Shown one piece after another: positions 52,578 through 61,477 of a stretch of DNA of 64,000 bases (positions are counted from its first letter, which is position 1; the number at the start of each line of letters is the position of its first letter). Position numbers and translations under genes: made by a program. The notes under the pieces were generated by a model. The model saw only the letters and a program-made list of their open reading frames with translations. It searched no databases and was not told the origin of the DNA. Source of the DNA: DASQFI01 sp963780895 (lineage in GTDB: Bacteria > Acidobacteriota > Vicinamibacteria > Vicinamibacterales > SCN-69-37). The stretch lies in assembly GCA_963780895.1 (NCBI GenBank), contig CAWAEG010000001.1, positions 682,001-746,000 on the forward strand, in the 5' to 3' direction.

Positions 52578-53639
52578 ATGAGGCCCGACCTCAAAAGATT
52601 CGTCGCGTCCACCTCGGTCGTGCTGGTGGGTGGCCTCGTGATCCTCGCCGCGCAGGCCACGCGGCCTGAGGCCGCGATGCGCAGCGCCGCCAAGGCGTTG
52701 ATTGCCGCGCTCAGCGACGAGCAGCGCACGATCCTGCGTATTCCGTTCGACTCCGACGAGCGGATGAACTGGCAGTTCGTGCCGATCGCGCGCAAAGGGC
52801 TGCCGCTCAAGCAGATGAACGAGCAGCAGCGCAAGATCGCGTTCGATCTGCTCAAGACCGGCTTGAGCGCGTCGGGCTACACGAAGGCGGAGACGATCCG
52901 GAGCCTCGAGAACGTGTTGCGCGCGCAGAGCGGCAGCGCGACGCGAGATCCCGAGCTGTATTTCTTCAGCATCTTCGGCGACCCGGACGGCGCCTCCTGG
53001 GGCTGGCGCTACGAAGGACACCATCTTTCCCAGAACTGGACGATCGCGAATGGCAAGGCCAGCGCGACGACGCCCGCGTTTTTCGGGGCGAACCCGGCCG
53101 AGGTGATGGACGGACCGATGAAGGGCACCCGCGCACTCGCGGCCGAAGACGACCTGGCCCGCGGGTTTCTCGCGGCGCTGACCGATGAGCAGCGCAACGC
53201 GGCCGTCGTAGCGGAGAAGGCGCCAACAGACATCGTGACAGGCAACTCGCGCAAAGCCAACGTGCTCGACCCGATCGGCATCGTCGTCTCGACGCTGACG
53301 AGCAAACAGCAGGAGCTGCTCCTGCGCCTCATCGAGGAGCACGCCGCTTCGCAGCCCGCGGCGCTCGCCGATCAGCGTCTGTCCAAGGTCAAGGCCGAAG
53401 GCTGGAGCAACGTCCGGTTCGCCTGGATGGGTTCCGCGGTCAAAGGTCCGGGCAACGGCAACTACTACCGGATTCAGGGCAAGACGTTCCTGATCGAATA
53501 CGACAACGTGCAGAACCAGGCCAACCATCAGCACATCGTGTGGCGGGATTTTGCCGGCGATTTCGGCGTGGACGTACTCGCCGAGCACTATGCCTTGTTT
53601 CCGCACACCGCCGCTCCCTACAGCGGTCCCGTGCGCTGA
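52578..53639 (+). CDS. DUF3500 domain-containing exported protein
   Basis: 353 residues. Signal peptide (about 1-27). The rest matches DUF3500: ALSDEQRTILRIPFDSDERM, NWQFVPIARKGLPLKQM, YFFSIFGDPDGASWGWRYEG, HHLSQNWT and, at the end, YYRIQGKTFLIEYDNVQNQANH with HIVWRDFAGDFG. Conserved His and Asp suggest an enzyme, but no activity is known to me. The ATG at 52578 is preceded by GGAGG. Confidence 0.92.
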   Translation: MRPDLKRFVASTSVVLVGGLVILAAQATRPEAAMRSAAKALIAALSDEQRTILRIPFDSDERMNWQFVPIARKGLPLKQMNEQQRKIAFDLLKTGLSASGYTKAETIRSLENVLRAQSGSATRDPELYFFSIFGDPDGASWGWRYEGHHLSQNWTIANGKASATTPAFFGANPAEVMDGPMKGTRALAAEDDLARGFLAALTDEQRNAAVVAEKAPTDIVTGNSRKANVLDPIGIVVSTLTSKQQELLLRLIEEHAASQPAALADQRLSKVKAEGWSNVRFAWMGSAVKGPGNGNYYRIQGKTFLIEYDNVQNQANHQHIVWRDFAGDFGVDVLAEHYALFPHTAAPYSGPVR

Positions 53640-53664
53640 CCGAGACTAGAAAGAGGTTTTCCCG

Positions 53665-53725
53665 CTCCGGGCCGCCTTCGCCACCTTCGGCGAGCCCCGC
53701 CGTAGCTCTACGAGCGGAGGCGGGA
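53665..53725. repeat. CCGCCTTCG / CCGCCGTAGC dispersed repeat
   Basis: CCGCCTTCGCCACCTTCGGC, then CCCCGCCGTAGCTC and GAGCGGAGGCGGGAGCG. It resembles the pieces at 8632, 44279 and 49321. Located between the DUF3500 and SGNH genes. Confidence 0.5.
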
Positions 53726-53738
53726 GCGAAATCGAACC

Positions 53739-54581
53739 ATGCACCGCAAGATCCTGATTGTCGTCGCCGCGCTGGCCGTGTCGGCCTGCGCGACGAAAGG
53801 CCCGACCGAACCCACCGATCCCAGCGTCGTGCTCTACACGGCGATTGGCGCCAGCGACACGACCGGATTCGGCAGCAGCGTTCCCTGTCTGCCGTTGACG
53901 TCGTGTCCTCAGGGCACGGGCTACGTCCAGCTGATCGAGCGGCGGCTCGAGAGCACCGGGAAATCGGTCACGCTGCTGAACATCGGCATTCCGGGCGCCG
54001 TCCTCAGTCCGGAAGTGGAGGCCCTCGGCGACTCGCTCGGTCGCGAGATCCCCGCCAATTTCATCGAGCGGGAATTGCCGTTCGTGCAGCGCGACGCGAC
54101 GCTCGTCACGGTGTTCGCCGGCGGCAACGACGCCAACACCGTCGGCGCGGCGCTGCAGGCGGGCTTTGGAGGCCTCGATCCCGCGGGCTACGTCCAGACG
54201 CAAGTCACCAACTTCGGGCGCGATCTTCGGACGCTGATGACGGGCATCCGTGACCGCGCGCCCAACGCGCGCATCATCATCCTTAATCTTCCGAACCTGG
54301 CCGCGCTGCCGTACTCAGCCGGGCGGACGCTGAGCGAAAAACAATGGCTGCAGCAGATTGCGGTCGGGTTCTCGGCGCAGATCAACGCGCTCGGTTCGCA
54401 GGGCGCGATCGTGATCGATCTGATGTGCGACGCGTCGTTTTACGGCGCCGGCGTGTACTCCAGCGACGGTTTCCACCCGAACGATGCGGGTTATTCCCGA
54501 CTGGCGGATCTGATTCTCGCCGCGCACCTGGGGAACGTCACACCGCCCCGCGCGAGCTGCCCGACGATGACGATTTACTAG
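53739..54581 (+). CDS. SGNH/GDSL hydrolase lipoprotein
   Basis: 280 residues. Lipoprotein signal with Cys17 (VSACATK). Block I is GASDTTGFG with nucleophile Ser39; block III is VFAGGNDANT; block V is DGFHPNDAG with Asp243 and His246. An extracytoplasmic esterase or lipase, substrate unknown. It ends ASCPTMTIY; a similar C-terminal scrap (NCPTMTIF) is seen inverted at 54888. Confidence 0.9.
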   Translation: MHRKILIVVAALAVSACATKGPTEPTDPSVVLYTAIGASDTTGFGSSVPCLPLTSCPQGTGYVQLIERRLESTGKSVTLLNIGIPGAVLSPEVEALGDSLGREIPANFIERELPFVQRDATLVTVFAGGNDANTVGAALQAGFGGLDPAGYVQTQVTNFGRDLRTLMTGIRDRAPNARIIILNLPNLAALPYSAGRTLSEKQWLQQIAVGFSAQINALGSQGAIVIDLMCDASFYGAGVYSSDGFHPNDAGYSRLADLILAAHLGNVTPPRASCPTMTIY

Positions 54582-54607
54582 CCAGTGTCTGCCGACGTGC
54601 GAAGGGC

Positions 54608-54856
54608 TTGAACCACGAAGAACACGAAGGACACGAAGACGAGCGCTGGCCTGGCGACCGCCTACGGCGGCGAGGCGGTCTGTGAGACACAGCGACCGAC
54701 AAGACGTCAGATGAGATCCTAAGCCCGTCTTGTCGGGTCGCCGCGTCTCACAGATCGCGGCCCGGCGAAGCCGGGCCCGCCAGGCCAGCGGCTGTCTACA
54801 AAACCCTTGTCACACTTGTCGGGTTCGTCTTCGTGTCCTTCGTGGTTCAAGCTCTT
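54608..54856 (+). repeat. ~250-bp nested palindromic element, copy B
   Basis: Outer arms TTGAACCACGAAGAACACG and CGTGTCCTTCGTGGTTCAA; the middle pair is CGCTGGCCTGGCG / CGCCAGGCCAGCG; the central arms are GTGAGAC...CGACCGACAAGACG and its inverse. GGCCCGGCGAAGCCGGGCC lies on the right. It aligns with the reverse complement of 37143-37394 over its full length. No gene in this stretch. Confidence 0.8.
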
Positions 54857-54887
54857 GGCAGGTCGTCAGACACCGGGCATCAAGCTC

Positions 54888-54940
54888 TCAGAAGATCGTC
54901 ATCGTCGGACAGTTCGCCGGCGGGGGCCTGAGGCCACGTC
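54888..54940 (-). pseudogene. C-terminal scrap of an SGNH-hydrolase paralogue
   Basis: On the minus strand the codons for PANCPTMTIF followed by TGA resemble the end of the neighbouring SGNH gene (RASCPTMTIY, stop). Only about 12 residues remain. It could also be an inverted duplication of that gene end. Confidence 0.4.
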
Positions 54941-54966
54941 CAGCCAATTCGATCTGCGGCAACTTT

Positions 54967-56043
54967 TTACTGCAGCCTCCAAAGCATGGCATGTGAGTAC
55001 TGTCCGGCGCTGCCTGAACCCACGGCATATCCAAAGTCGTTCACGTCCCGTGCCACGCTATCACCCCGAAGGGCGCCGAGATCCGTCATGTCCGCCGCGC
55101 CAGCGAGGGACAGAAATGCGTGCTGCAAACCGCTGCGCCGCTGGCCACCGGAATTGCTGACGCCGACAACGTCTCCGAAGTTGTTGATGCCGTAGCCTTC
55201 ACTGCAGCAGCCGCCGAGGGTTCCGAGATCTTCAATGGTCCAGTTCGTGGCGGACCGCCAGCGGACCGCGTGCCGGTTCCCGGACACGTCGCGACTGTAT
55301 CCGGCCACATCGCCGGCATTGTTGATCCGCAGCACACCAGTCTCATCGCCGCCGAGACCCGACAGCTCGAGCATTGTTCCCGTAGCTGCGTTCCACACAA
55401 CCACCGTTGTGACGCCGGTGATGTTGTTGTGACTCCGGCCGACGACATCGCCGGCATCGTTGACGTCGACGGCTGAGCTGGACGTGTCGCCCGGCAACGT
55501 GCCGAGATCCCGGATCGTCCATCCCGTGGCTGCTTTCGTCCAGACGACGGCGCGGCCGTTGCTGTTCCCGCTACGGCGACGGTCGCTGGATCGCCTGCAG
55601 GTCCGTTATTGATACCGAACGCATAGGCGCAGCACGCGCCGGTCAGAGTACCGAGGTTTTCTATGGCCCATTCACCGTCCGTGTTCGTTCCAGACGACAG
55701 CCCACCGCTGCCGGGACGCGTCATCACTCTGGCCGACGACCTGACCGTGATTGTTGATTTCCAGCGCCAGACTGCGGGTCCCGCCCAACGTGCCGAGATC
55801 GATCATGGGCGCCGGCGCTGTCCAGACGAACGCACGGAGGTAGCCGGCGGGCGTTACGCTCCGGCCGACGACCTGCACCGACGCCCGGTCGCTGCTGATG
55901 TTGTTGATCCCGAAGGCATCGCTGTAGTCACCGAGCGTGCCGAGATCCGTAATGTTGCTGACGGGTTTTTGGGCAGTCGCGGACCGCTGCGCCATGATCA
56001 GCACCGCCGCCAGCGCCGCCGCCGGGAACAATTGTTGTTTCAT
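54967..56043 (-). pseudogene. frameshifted HAF-repeat exported protein
   Basis: A single HAF-repeat gene is split over three frames. 56043-55672: signal peptide (ends ATAQKP), then repeats such as ITDLGTLGDYSDAFGINN and MIDLGTLGGTRSLALEINN. From about 55690 to 55570 the same repeat continues in a second frame (WAIENLGTLTGACCAYAFG). From about 55570 to 54967 it continues in a third (WTIRDLGTLPGDTSSSAVD ... HAMLWRLQ, stop). Two single-base indels restore one frame of about 355 residues. ATG 56043 has AAGGAGA. Either a decayed gene or two assembly errors. Confidence 0.75.
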
Positions 56044-56125
56044 GTCTCTGTCTCCTTGGTCAGCGCGCGTTCAAGACGTTCCCTCACGGACTTCTCCCCT
56101 TCGGCAGCGGTCCGGGAACGGCAGA

Positions 56126-56380
56126 ATCTACTTGCGGGAGCGATTCCCCTTCGGCTGCATGCTGTGCGTAACGGTCCATTCGCCGATCGCGATGCCTGCG
56201 CTCAACCCGTCCTCGTTGGCGGACCGGAACTGGATGCCGCCGTACAAACGACTGACGGCAGCTCCAGCGGCCGCCGCGGAGAAGGTAGCGAAGTAGCGAG
56301 TCACACCAGGCAGGGAATCCGAGCCAGTCGAGAACCCGATGCTGTCGGTGCCATAGAACATAGCTAGAATGGTCGCAGCC
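56126..56380 (-). pseudogene. truncated C-terminal copy of vanadium-haloperoxidase-like gene
   Basis: About 80 codons nearly identical to the last part of the intact gene at 57651 (MFYGTDSIGFS...MQPKGNRSRK), including the stop codon; similarity stops abruptly at about 56380. The vanadate/phosphate-site His in SRLYGGIHFRS is Gln here (SRLYGGIQFRS), so it cannot be a working active site. It looks like a partial duplication. Confidence 0.8.
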
Positions 56381-56407
56381 CGCCGCTGTTCGCGAGGAGC
56401 ACGCGCG

Positions 56408-56520
56408 CATGGCGCGTCGTCGCCGCGCGGCGTCCAGATTGTCGCCGGCGAAGCCGGTCACTGGATGCTCATCGACGATCCGGACGTCGTCGTCGATGGG
56501 ATCCGGCAGGTCGTTACCAG
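56408..56520 (+). pseudogene. C-terminal scrap of an alpha/beta-hydrolase
   Basis: The plus-strand frame reads VQIVAGEAGHWMLIDDPDVV, then VDGIRQVV. This is the typical end of an alpha/beta-hydrolase with the catalytic His in GHW and the helix IDDPDVVVDGIRQ. No upstream domain exists. It lies between the truncated haloperoxidase copy and a PD40 gene. Confidence 0.55.
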
Positions 56521-57557
56521 CCCCATTTCACGCGGAGTTCCACGCCAGTCCCGACCGTGTTCGTGAGAGAACTGGGCGTACCGGTGCCATCCGCGCTGAC
56601 GACGTAGAGGTCATAGTTCACGAAGCACGGCGATCGCCGCGGCTCTCGCGGTCCGCGTGCGCTGAACGCGAGGAATTGCGAGTCGGGAGACCATGCGGGA
56701 TCCGCGGGTTCATCCGCACGGTTCCTTCCGGAAAGGACGTTTATAACCTCGGACGTCGCGAGGTTGAGCGTGAAGATCGTGACGCGCCCATTCCTGCCGC
56801 CGACATAGGCGAGCCGAGTTCCGTCAGGCGAGAAGGCGGCCCGCCGTTCGACCTCTTGAACCGTCCGGGTCAACGGCTCTGGAGGCGACGATGGAGACAG
56901 AGTGTGGCCGTCGGGCCCCAGTGTGAGCATCCAGAGATCCCCGTAGATCGTCGCCACGATCTGAGTGCCATCTGGCGAGAAGCTCAGAGACGAGACGGTG
57001 GCGGCGCCGGAACTCGAATCCGAGGGCGAGCCGATGGTCAGGAGATCTGCAACCACGGTCGGATTCGTCAGACTAGCGGGCCTGCCGTCGGCGCCGAGCA
57101 CGATGTCGGCGATGACCAGAGTCCCACTCGAGACCATCGCGAGGCGATCGCCGGCGGGCGAGAACCGCGCGAGAAACGCAAAGTTGATTCCGGGCAGGCG
57201 CAGGTCCGTCAGGGTGGCTGCTGGGACCAGACTTCCGCCGACGACTTCTACCGCCGCGGCGCGGAGACCGTTCAGCAGGACCGTCAGCGGACCCGAGGTG
57301 GAAACGTCGAGCGGGAATTGTTGGGGGACTCCAGGTACTGGAGGCAGAAGGACACGCGGATTCGTCGCGCTTTCCGCCTCACCCCACATCACATGGACCT
57401 CGTCAGGCTCCTGGTCGGTACATAGGTTCTGAAACGCAATCACGCCCAGGTGGGCTTGCGCGGTTGTCGGGAACCTCAGGCCCGAAACGGCAGACGGGGA
57501 TTCGAATGTGGCTAACGCCACGGCGCAGACTGCTCCAAATACGAGTCTCCTGGACAT
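56514..57557 (-). CDS. exported TolB-like PD40 propeller protein
   Basis: 347 residues. Signal peptide about 1-25. An N-terminal region (30-130) without repeats is followed by PD40 strands: FSPAGDRLAMVS, FSPDGTQIVATI, FSPDGTRLAYVG and WSPDSQFLAFSA, then a C-terminal YDLYVVSADGTG blade. Only four to five blades are visible. ATG with AAGGGAGGATCCC upstream. It lies downstream of the haloperoxidase gene on the same strand. Confidence 0.85.
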   Translation of the reverse strand: MSRRLVFGAVCAVALATFESPSAVSGLRFPTTAQAHLGVIAFQNLCTDQEPDEVHVMWGEAESATNPRVLLPPVPGVPQQFPLDVSTSGPLTVLLNGLRAAAVEVVGGSLVPAATLTDLRLPGINFAFLARFSPAGDRLAMVSSGTLVIADIVLGADGRPASLTNPTVVADLLTIGSPSDSSSGAATVSSLSFSPDGTQIVATIYGDLWMLTLGPDGHTLSPSSPPEPLTRTVQEVERRAAFSPDGTRLAYVGGRNGRVTIFTLNLATSEVINVLSGRNRADEPADPAWSPDSQFLAFSARGPREPRRSPCFVNYDLYVVSADGTGTPSSLTNTVGTGVELRVKWGW

Positions 57558-57650
57558 GGGATCCTCCCTTGATCACGTTTGCCGACCTGAATCCGCTCGA
57601 GGTGCTGTTCATTGCTCTCTCTTGTTCCGGAGTCTTCTTTCACCACCTGA

Positions 57651-58889
57651 CTACTTGCGGGAGCGATTCCCCTTCGGCTGCATGCTGTGCGTGACGGTCC
57701 ATTCGCCGATCGCGATGCCCGCGCTCACCCCATCTTCGTTGGCGGACCGGAAGTGGATGCCGCCGTACAAGCGACTGACAGCGGCCTCAGCGGCCGCCGC
57801 CGAGAAACTGGCGAAGGAGCGGGTCACATCAGGCAGGGAATCCGAGCCAATTGAGAACCCGATGCTGTCGGTGCCATAGAACATCGCCAGAACGGTCGCC
57901 GCGGCGCCGCTGAATGTGCTGTGGCCGGACACGTAGTCTGGAAATGGCGGAGTCACAAGCAGCGAACTCCAGCTCGGATCGCCGCTCGAGCGAATCGCCG
58001 TGACGGGGCGCCAGAAGTCGTACGTGTACTTGGCGTCCCACGCACAGATGGCACTGTCGGCCATGGCGACGTTCAGCAGCGCGAACAAGCGGGCGTTCTG
58101 CTCGATTGTGTTGCCGAGGCTGGTACCGACTTCCTGCGCGATGCGGTTCCAGTGTCCGGGTGGTGTCTCCGTGCCGGCGCCATCGGCCCAGAACAGGGCG
58201 ATCTCCGTTTGTTCCGGTGTTCGCGTGGAGCCGACTGCCGCGCCCAGTGCCGTCACCTCCCCCAGGTCGGCGAGATACTTTTCACTCTCGAGGTCGGGCG
58301 GCCCAGGCGGGAGGAACGCACCGCCGGCCGGCATCACGAACGGCGTGACGAAACCCCACTGCGGCAGCAAGTAGGGAGCGTTCAGCGGGGGCGTCGGCTG
58401 CCAGAATCCAGCGCCGCTGAACGGCGGAGGCGGACCGATGGCGTCGGAACGATCGTTGGCGCGCAGCGCCAGGATCTGGTCGGCCACGGCCTCGCCCCAG
58501 GCCATGCCGCGGTTCTTCTGCGGTCCGTCCGAAATCTTGGCAAGCGTCGCGGCATGGAGATCATCGAAGCTGTCCGCATCCGTGGGAAACAGGGTCACCA
58601 GAACGCGGTGCGCGGCGGCGCTGGCGGCCGCCTTGCTGGAAGCACTGGCTGGCACGGCGCTCTCCACCGCGTACGGTTCATGCGTGCGACTAATGCCGTT
58701 GACCGCGTCGTAGATCGCGACGTGGAGAATCGCAAGCGCACGGGACGCCACTGGTGGTGGCGTCCGGTTGGCACGAATCGCGTCGAGCGCGGCGATGTTC
58801 CAGTCGGTGACGACGTCGGCAGCCGCCACCGAGCCAAGGCTCAAGGCCGCGCACACGACGATCGGTCTGACCAGGGGTGAGGTCTTCAT
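57651..58889 (-). CDS. vanadium-dependent haloperoxidase / PAP2-family protein
   Basis: 412 residues. Signal peptide 1-23. All three metal-binding blocks of the superfamily are present: K-x6-RP (KYTYDFWRP), SGH (DYVSGHSTFSGAAAT) and SR-x5-H (SRLYGGIHFRS), which hold vanadate or phosphate. Bacterial exported members include haloperoxidases and acid phosphatases; the choice cannot be made from sequence. A truncated second copy of the C-terminus lies 1.3 kb downstream. It is preceded by a lipoprotein gene on the same strand. Confidence 0.9.
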   Translation of the reverse strand: MKTSPLVRPIVVCAALSLGSVAAADVVTDWNIAALDAIRANRTPPPVASRALAILHVAIYDAVNGISRTHEPYAVESAVPASASSKAAASAAAHRVLVTLFPTDADSFDDLHAATLAKISDGPQKNRGMAWGEAVADQILALRANDRSDAIGPPPPFSGAGFWQPTPPLNAPYLLPQWGFVTPFVMPAGGAFLPPGPPDLESEKYLADLGEVTALGAAVGSTRTPEQTEIALFWADGAGTETPPGHWNRIAQEVGTSLGNTIEQNARLFALLNVAMADSAICAWDAKYTYDFWRPVTAIRSSGDPSWSSLLVTPPFPDYVSGHSTFSGAAATVLAMFYGTDSIGFSIGSDSLPDVTRSFASFSAAAAEAAVSRLYGGIHFRSANEDGVSAGIAIGEWTVTHSMQPKGNRSRK

Positions 58890-58898
58890 ACGATCGCC

Positions 58899-59609
58899 TC
58901 ACGAACCTCCGCCCGGCACCCGCACATTCGTCGGCAGGATGACCAGCTGACCGTTGACCACGTCGATGTCGCAGATGGTTTCCGGCCCCGTCTCCGTGAA
59001 GTAGGCCCGGCGCTCGCCGTCATCGGTGCCAAACCGGACCTGGAAGGCTCTGTCCGACCGGATGAAGTCGCCGCTGACCGGGTACCCCGAAAAACTCCGG
59101 TCGGTGGCCGTCCAAATCAGCGCATGGTTCGCCGTGTCGAATCGCACGATCTGCCCCTGGACGTCCCGGACATCGGACGTCATGAAGCCGGACGGTTCGC
59201 TGAATACGGCTAGGACTGGGGGCGCGATCACGTTCACGGTCGCGGTCCGCGAGCCGCCGAAATTCCCGGTGATGGTGACCGATCCGGCCGCCATGCCCGT
59301 GACGGTGAAGTTCGCCGACTGCGCGCCTTCGGACACGAGGACGCTGGCAGGAACGGTCGCGACGCTGGCGTTGCTGCTCGACAGCGAAACATTCGCGCCA
59401 CCGCCTTTCGCGGCGCGGTCGAGCGACGCGGTTCCTTGAACGGTGGTGCCAGCAGCGACCGAGCTCGAGGCGAGCGTGATTGACGCCAGCACGGGGTCTG
59501 GCGGCTGGGTGACGCCGTTGCTGCCGCCACCACATGCGGCGAGTCCGACGAACATCGACAATGTCGACGCACACCCCACAAAGCGCATGGCGCGATGGGC
59601 TCGAGGCAT
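58899..59609 (-). CDS. lipoprotein with bacterial Ig-like domain
   Basis: 236 residues. Lipobox LAACGGG (Cys about 26). Residues about 40-135 form a Big_2-like beta domain (LASITLASSSVAAGTTVQGT ... AGSVTITGNFGGS). The C-terminal 95 residues are an unassigned beta-rich region (RFDTANHALIWTATD, FGTDDGERRAYF). ATG 59609 follows AAGGTGAAAG; an ATG at 59588 also fits the signal peptide. It is ten bases upstream of the haloperoxidase gene and likely its operon partner at the cell surface. Confidence 0.82.
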   Translation of the reverse strand: MPRAHRAMRFVGCASTLSMFVGLAACGGGSNGVTQPPDPVLASITLASSSVAAGTTVQGTASLDRAAKGGGANVSLSSSNASVATVPASVLVSEGAQSANFTVTGMAAGSVTITGNFGGSRTATVNVIAPPVLAVFSEPSGFMTSDVRDVQGQIVRFDTANHALIWTATDRSFSGYPVSGDFIRSDRAFQVRFGTDDGERRAYFTETGPETICDIDVVNGQLVILPTNVRVPGGGS

Positions 59610-59626
59610 CTTTCACCTTCTTTCTG

Positions 59627-59734
59627 CTACTGGGGTCGGTGGCGGGGTGGGGGCGTGGCCGATGGCGCGGCTGTGCCGCACGCGGAGATCCCACCGATTA
59701 GAGTGAGAAACACGACGGCTGTCGATATCAGCAT
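59627..59734 (-). CDS. tiny lipoprotein, 35 residues
   Basis: MLISTAVVFLTLIGGISAC, then GTAAPSATPPPRHRPQ. The segment up to the Cys is a clean lipoprotein signal (lipobox ISAC). GGGGAGGAAGCC lies directly before the ATG. It is 17 bases upstream of the Ig-like lipoprotein gene and probably starts that operon. Too short for family assignment. Confidence 0.55.
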   Translation of the reverse strand: MLISTAVVFLTLIGGISACGTAAPSATPPPRHRPQ

Positions 59735-59879
59735 GGCTTCCTCCCCTCGATTTGCACGCACCGCGCCCCTGTCTTTCTCGCCGCGTACGAACCAAGTGGT
59801 GCCCGCCGCCTGAATGTGACACTCGGGTCGCCTTGTTCACGATCGGTCTGGAAAAGCGATCCGGCGACCCGCAACCTCT
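59735..59879. other. intergenic region, divergent promoter area
   Basis: Upstream of the tiny-lipoprotein operon on one side and the ScyD-like remnant on the other. No gene seen. Confidence 0.4.
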
Positions 59880-60046
59880 TTCCAGAGTTCGAAGGCTTCG
59901 GCCGGCTGATTCACGTCACACCGGGCGGTCAGTGGAGCTCCGAGGCGGATATCTCGCGTACGAGGGGCAATTCAACCCGGACGGGCGTCTGGAGAACGGC
60001 GCTTATCCCTACGTGACGCAGGACGCTGCTGGCGGTCGTCCGGGCT
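59880..60046 (+). pseudogene. remnant of a ScyD/ScyE-like NHL-propeller gene
   Basis: Two adjacent frames read EGFGRLIHVTPGGQWSSEAD and then YEGQFNPDGRLENGAYPYVT. Joined by a single-base shift near 59960, this is the usual ScyD/ScyE strand pattern (NPDG ... NPY). Nothing before or after it belongs to the fold. A decayed fragment. Confidence 0.45.
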
Positions 60047-60246
60047 CTGCGGAGCGGACACTTACGCGAGGCGGAACGCCTGACTTGACGGACCGCAAGA
60101 TCCTCTGCCTGACGCGATTGAAGGTCTGAAGCCTGGCGAAATGCCGTGCGGCTCGGCGTGAGATCCGAAATGGTGCGAACGCGCGTGTCACGTTCTCGTC
60201 GCCTGTCACCACATTGCTACTGGCTCTCACGCGAAGGGAGTGACAG
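60047..60246. other. intergenic region upstream of PD40 gene, no gene seen
   Basis: 200 bases without a convincing frame. It must contain the promoter of the 60247 gene; GAAGGGAG at 60233-60240 is that gene's ribosome-binding site. Confidence 0.4.
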
Positions 60247-61473
60247 ATGACCGCCTATTACGTCAAGGCACATCCAATTGGAACATTCCTCGCCGGAATG
60301 CTCGCGCTCACCACTGTCGCGTTCGGCGTCGGTGCGCAATCGCCATGCCCCCCGCAGGAGAAGATCGCTTTCACGAGCGTAGACCCCCTCAGCGCAAACA
60401 TCGTCGGGACTGCAGAGCTCAACATCATGAATCCAGATGGTTCGAATGTGTTGAGGCTGACGAACAACGGCTTGGCCGATACCGCGCCATCTCTGTCGAA
60501 AGACAACAAAGGAAAGATGATCTTCGACAGCAATCGGACCGCGATCGCGTCGGGGGCGCCTCTCACCTCCACGAACTCGGACCTTTTCCTCATCAACTAC
60601 GACGGCACCTCGGACTCCGATCTGAATCCAACGCCCGTTACGCGGGGAAGCTCTGCCACCTGGAGGCCCGATGGCAAGTGGATCGCATTCCATCGCTCGC
60701 GGGCCGACGGGTATGGGACTCGAATCAACGGCCGGGCAGAGCTCGGCGGGCCCGCCAGGGACAGCGACATCTTCCTAGCCAATCTCGACGACCTGCTCGC
60801 TCCTGGTGAAGAACCCATCAACCTCACGAAGAGCTTAGGCGCCACGAGCGAGGATGATGCGGACTGGTCTCCTGACGGCCTCAAGATCGCATTTACCAGC
60901 CGGAGCTCTACATGCACTACCTCTGCCGCCTGCCGGGCGGACGCAGAGATATGGCTGATCAACGTCGACGGCACGAATCCGCAACGCCTGACGTTCAACA
61001 CCCTGGAGGAGAGGTCGCCAGACTGGTCGCCCGACGGCACCAAGCTTGTGTACATGTGCAGGCTCGTGGACCTGACGCCCTTCGAGATCTGTGTCATGAA
61101 CTCGGATGGCACTGGCGACGTCGAGGTGCTGACCAACAACGCCGTCCCCGACCTCACACCTGGATGGTCGCCGGACGGAACCCGGATTTCGTTCTTTCGG
61201 GGCCGCGACGGGCAGGAGCAAATCCACGTCATGAACTATCTCGCGGATAAAAACGGCGATCGGCATGTAGAGGTGCTGACCAGACCGCCGAGCACCGCCT
61301 TCTTTCCAAACTGGGGCGCTATCGCCGTCGGATGCAGGGGTGGAGTCTCGAGTCGATCGGCGCGTCCGAGTTCATTCCAGAGCTGGCCGAACGCCGCGAT
61401 CGATCTGTATCGACGCTGGTTCGCCCGGCTTGGAGCCGGGAAGGTTGAAACGCCGGTCTCGAGAAAGAGGTGA
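60247..61473 (+). CDS. exported TolB-like PD40 propeller protein
   Basis: 408 residues. Signal peptide about 1-30 (ends FGVGAQS). Propeller strands TWRPDGKWIAFHR, DWSPDGLKIAFTS, DWSPDGTKLVYMC and GWSPDGTRISFFR alternate with IMNPDGSNVLRLT, LINVDGTNPQRLT and VMNSDGTGDVEVLT. Cysteine pairs in two loops suggest disulfides. The C-terminal ~55 residues are an Arg/Ser-rich tail without repeats. The next gene starts five bases after its stop. Confidence 0.88.
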   Translation: MTAYYVKAHPIGTFLAGMLALTTVAFGVGAQSPCPPQEKIAFTSVDPLSANIVGTAELNIMNPDGSNVLRLTNNGLADTAPSLSKDNKGKMIFDSNRTAIASGAPLTSTNSDLFLINYDGTSDSDLNPTPVTRGSSATWRPDGKWIAFHRSRADGYGTRINGRAELGGPARDSDIFLANLDDLLAPGEEPINLTKSLGATSEDDADWSPDGLKIAFTSRSSTCTTSAACRADAEIWLINVDGTNPQRLTFNTLEERSPDWSPDGTKLVYMCRLVDLTPFEICVMNSDGTGDVEVLTNNAVPDLTPGWSPDGTRISFFRGRDGQEQIHVMNYLADKNGDRHVEVLTRPPSTAFFPNWGAIAVGCRGGVSSRSARPSSFQSWPNAAIDLYRRWFARLGAGKVETPVSRKR

Positions 61474-61477
61474 ACAC

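Noticed and set aside
56409..57425. 338-codon plus-strand frame opposite the PD40 gene
   Set aside because: Arg-rich antisense shadow; only the first ~40 codons region, in a different frame, resembles the alpha/beta-hydrolase tail reported separately.
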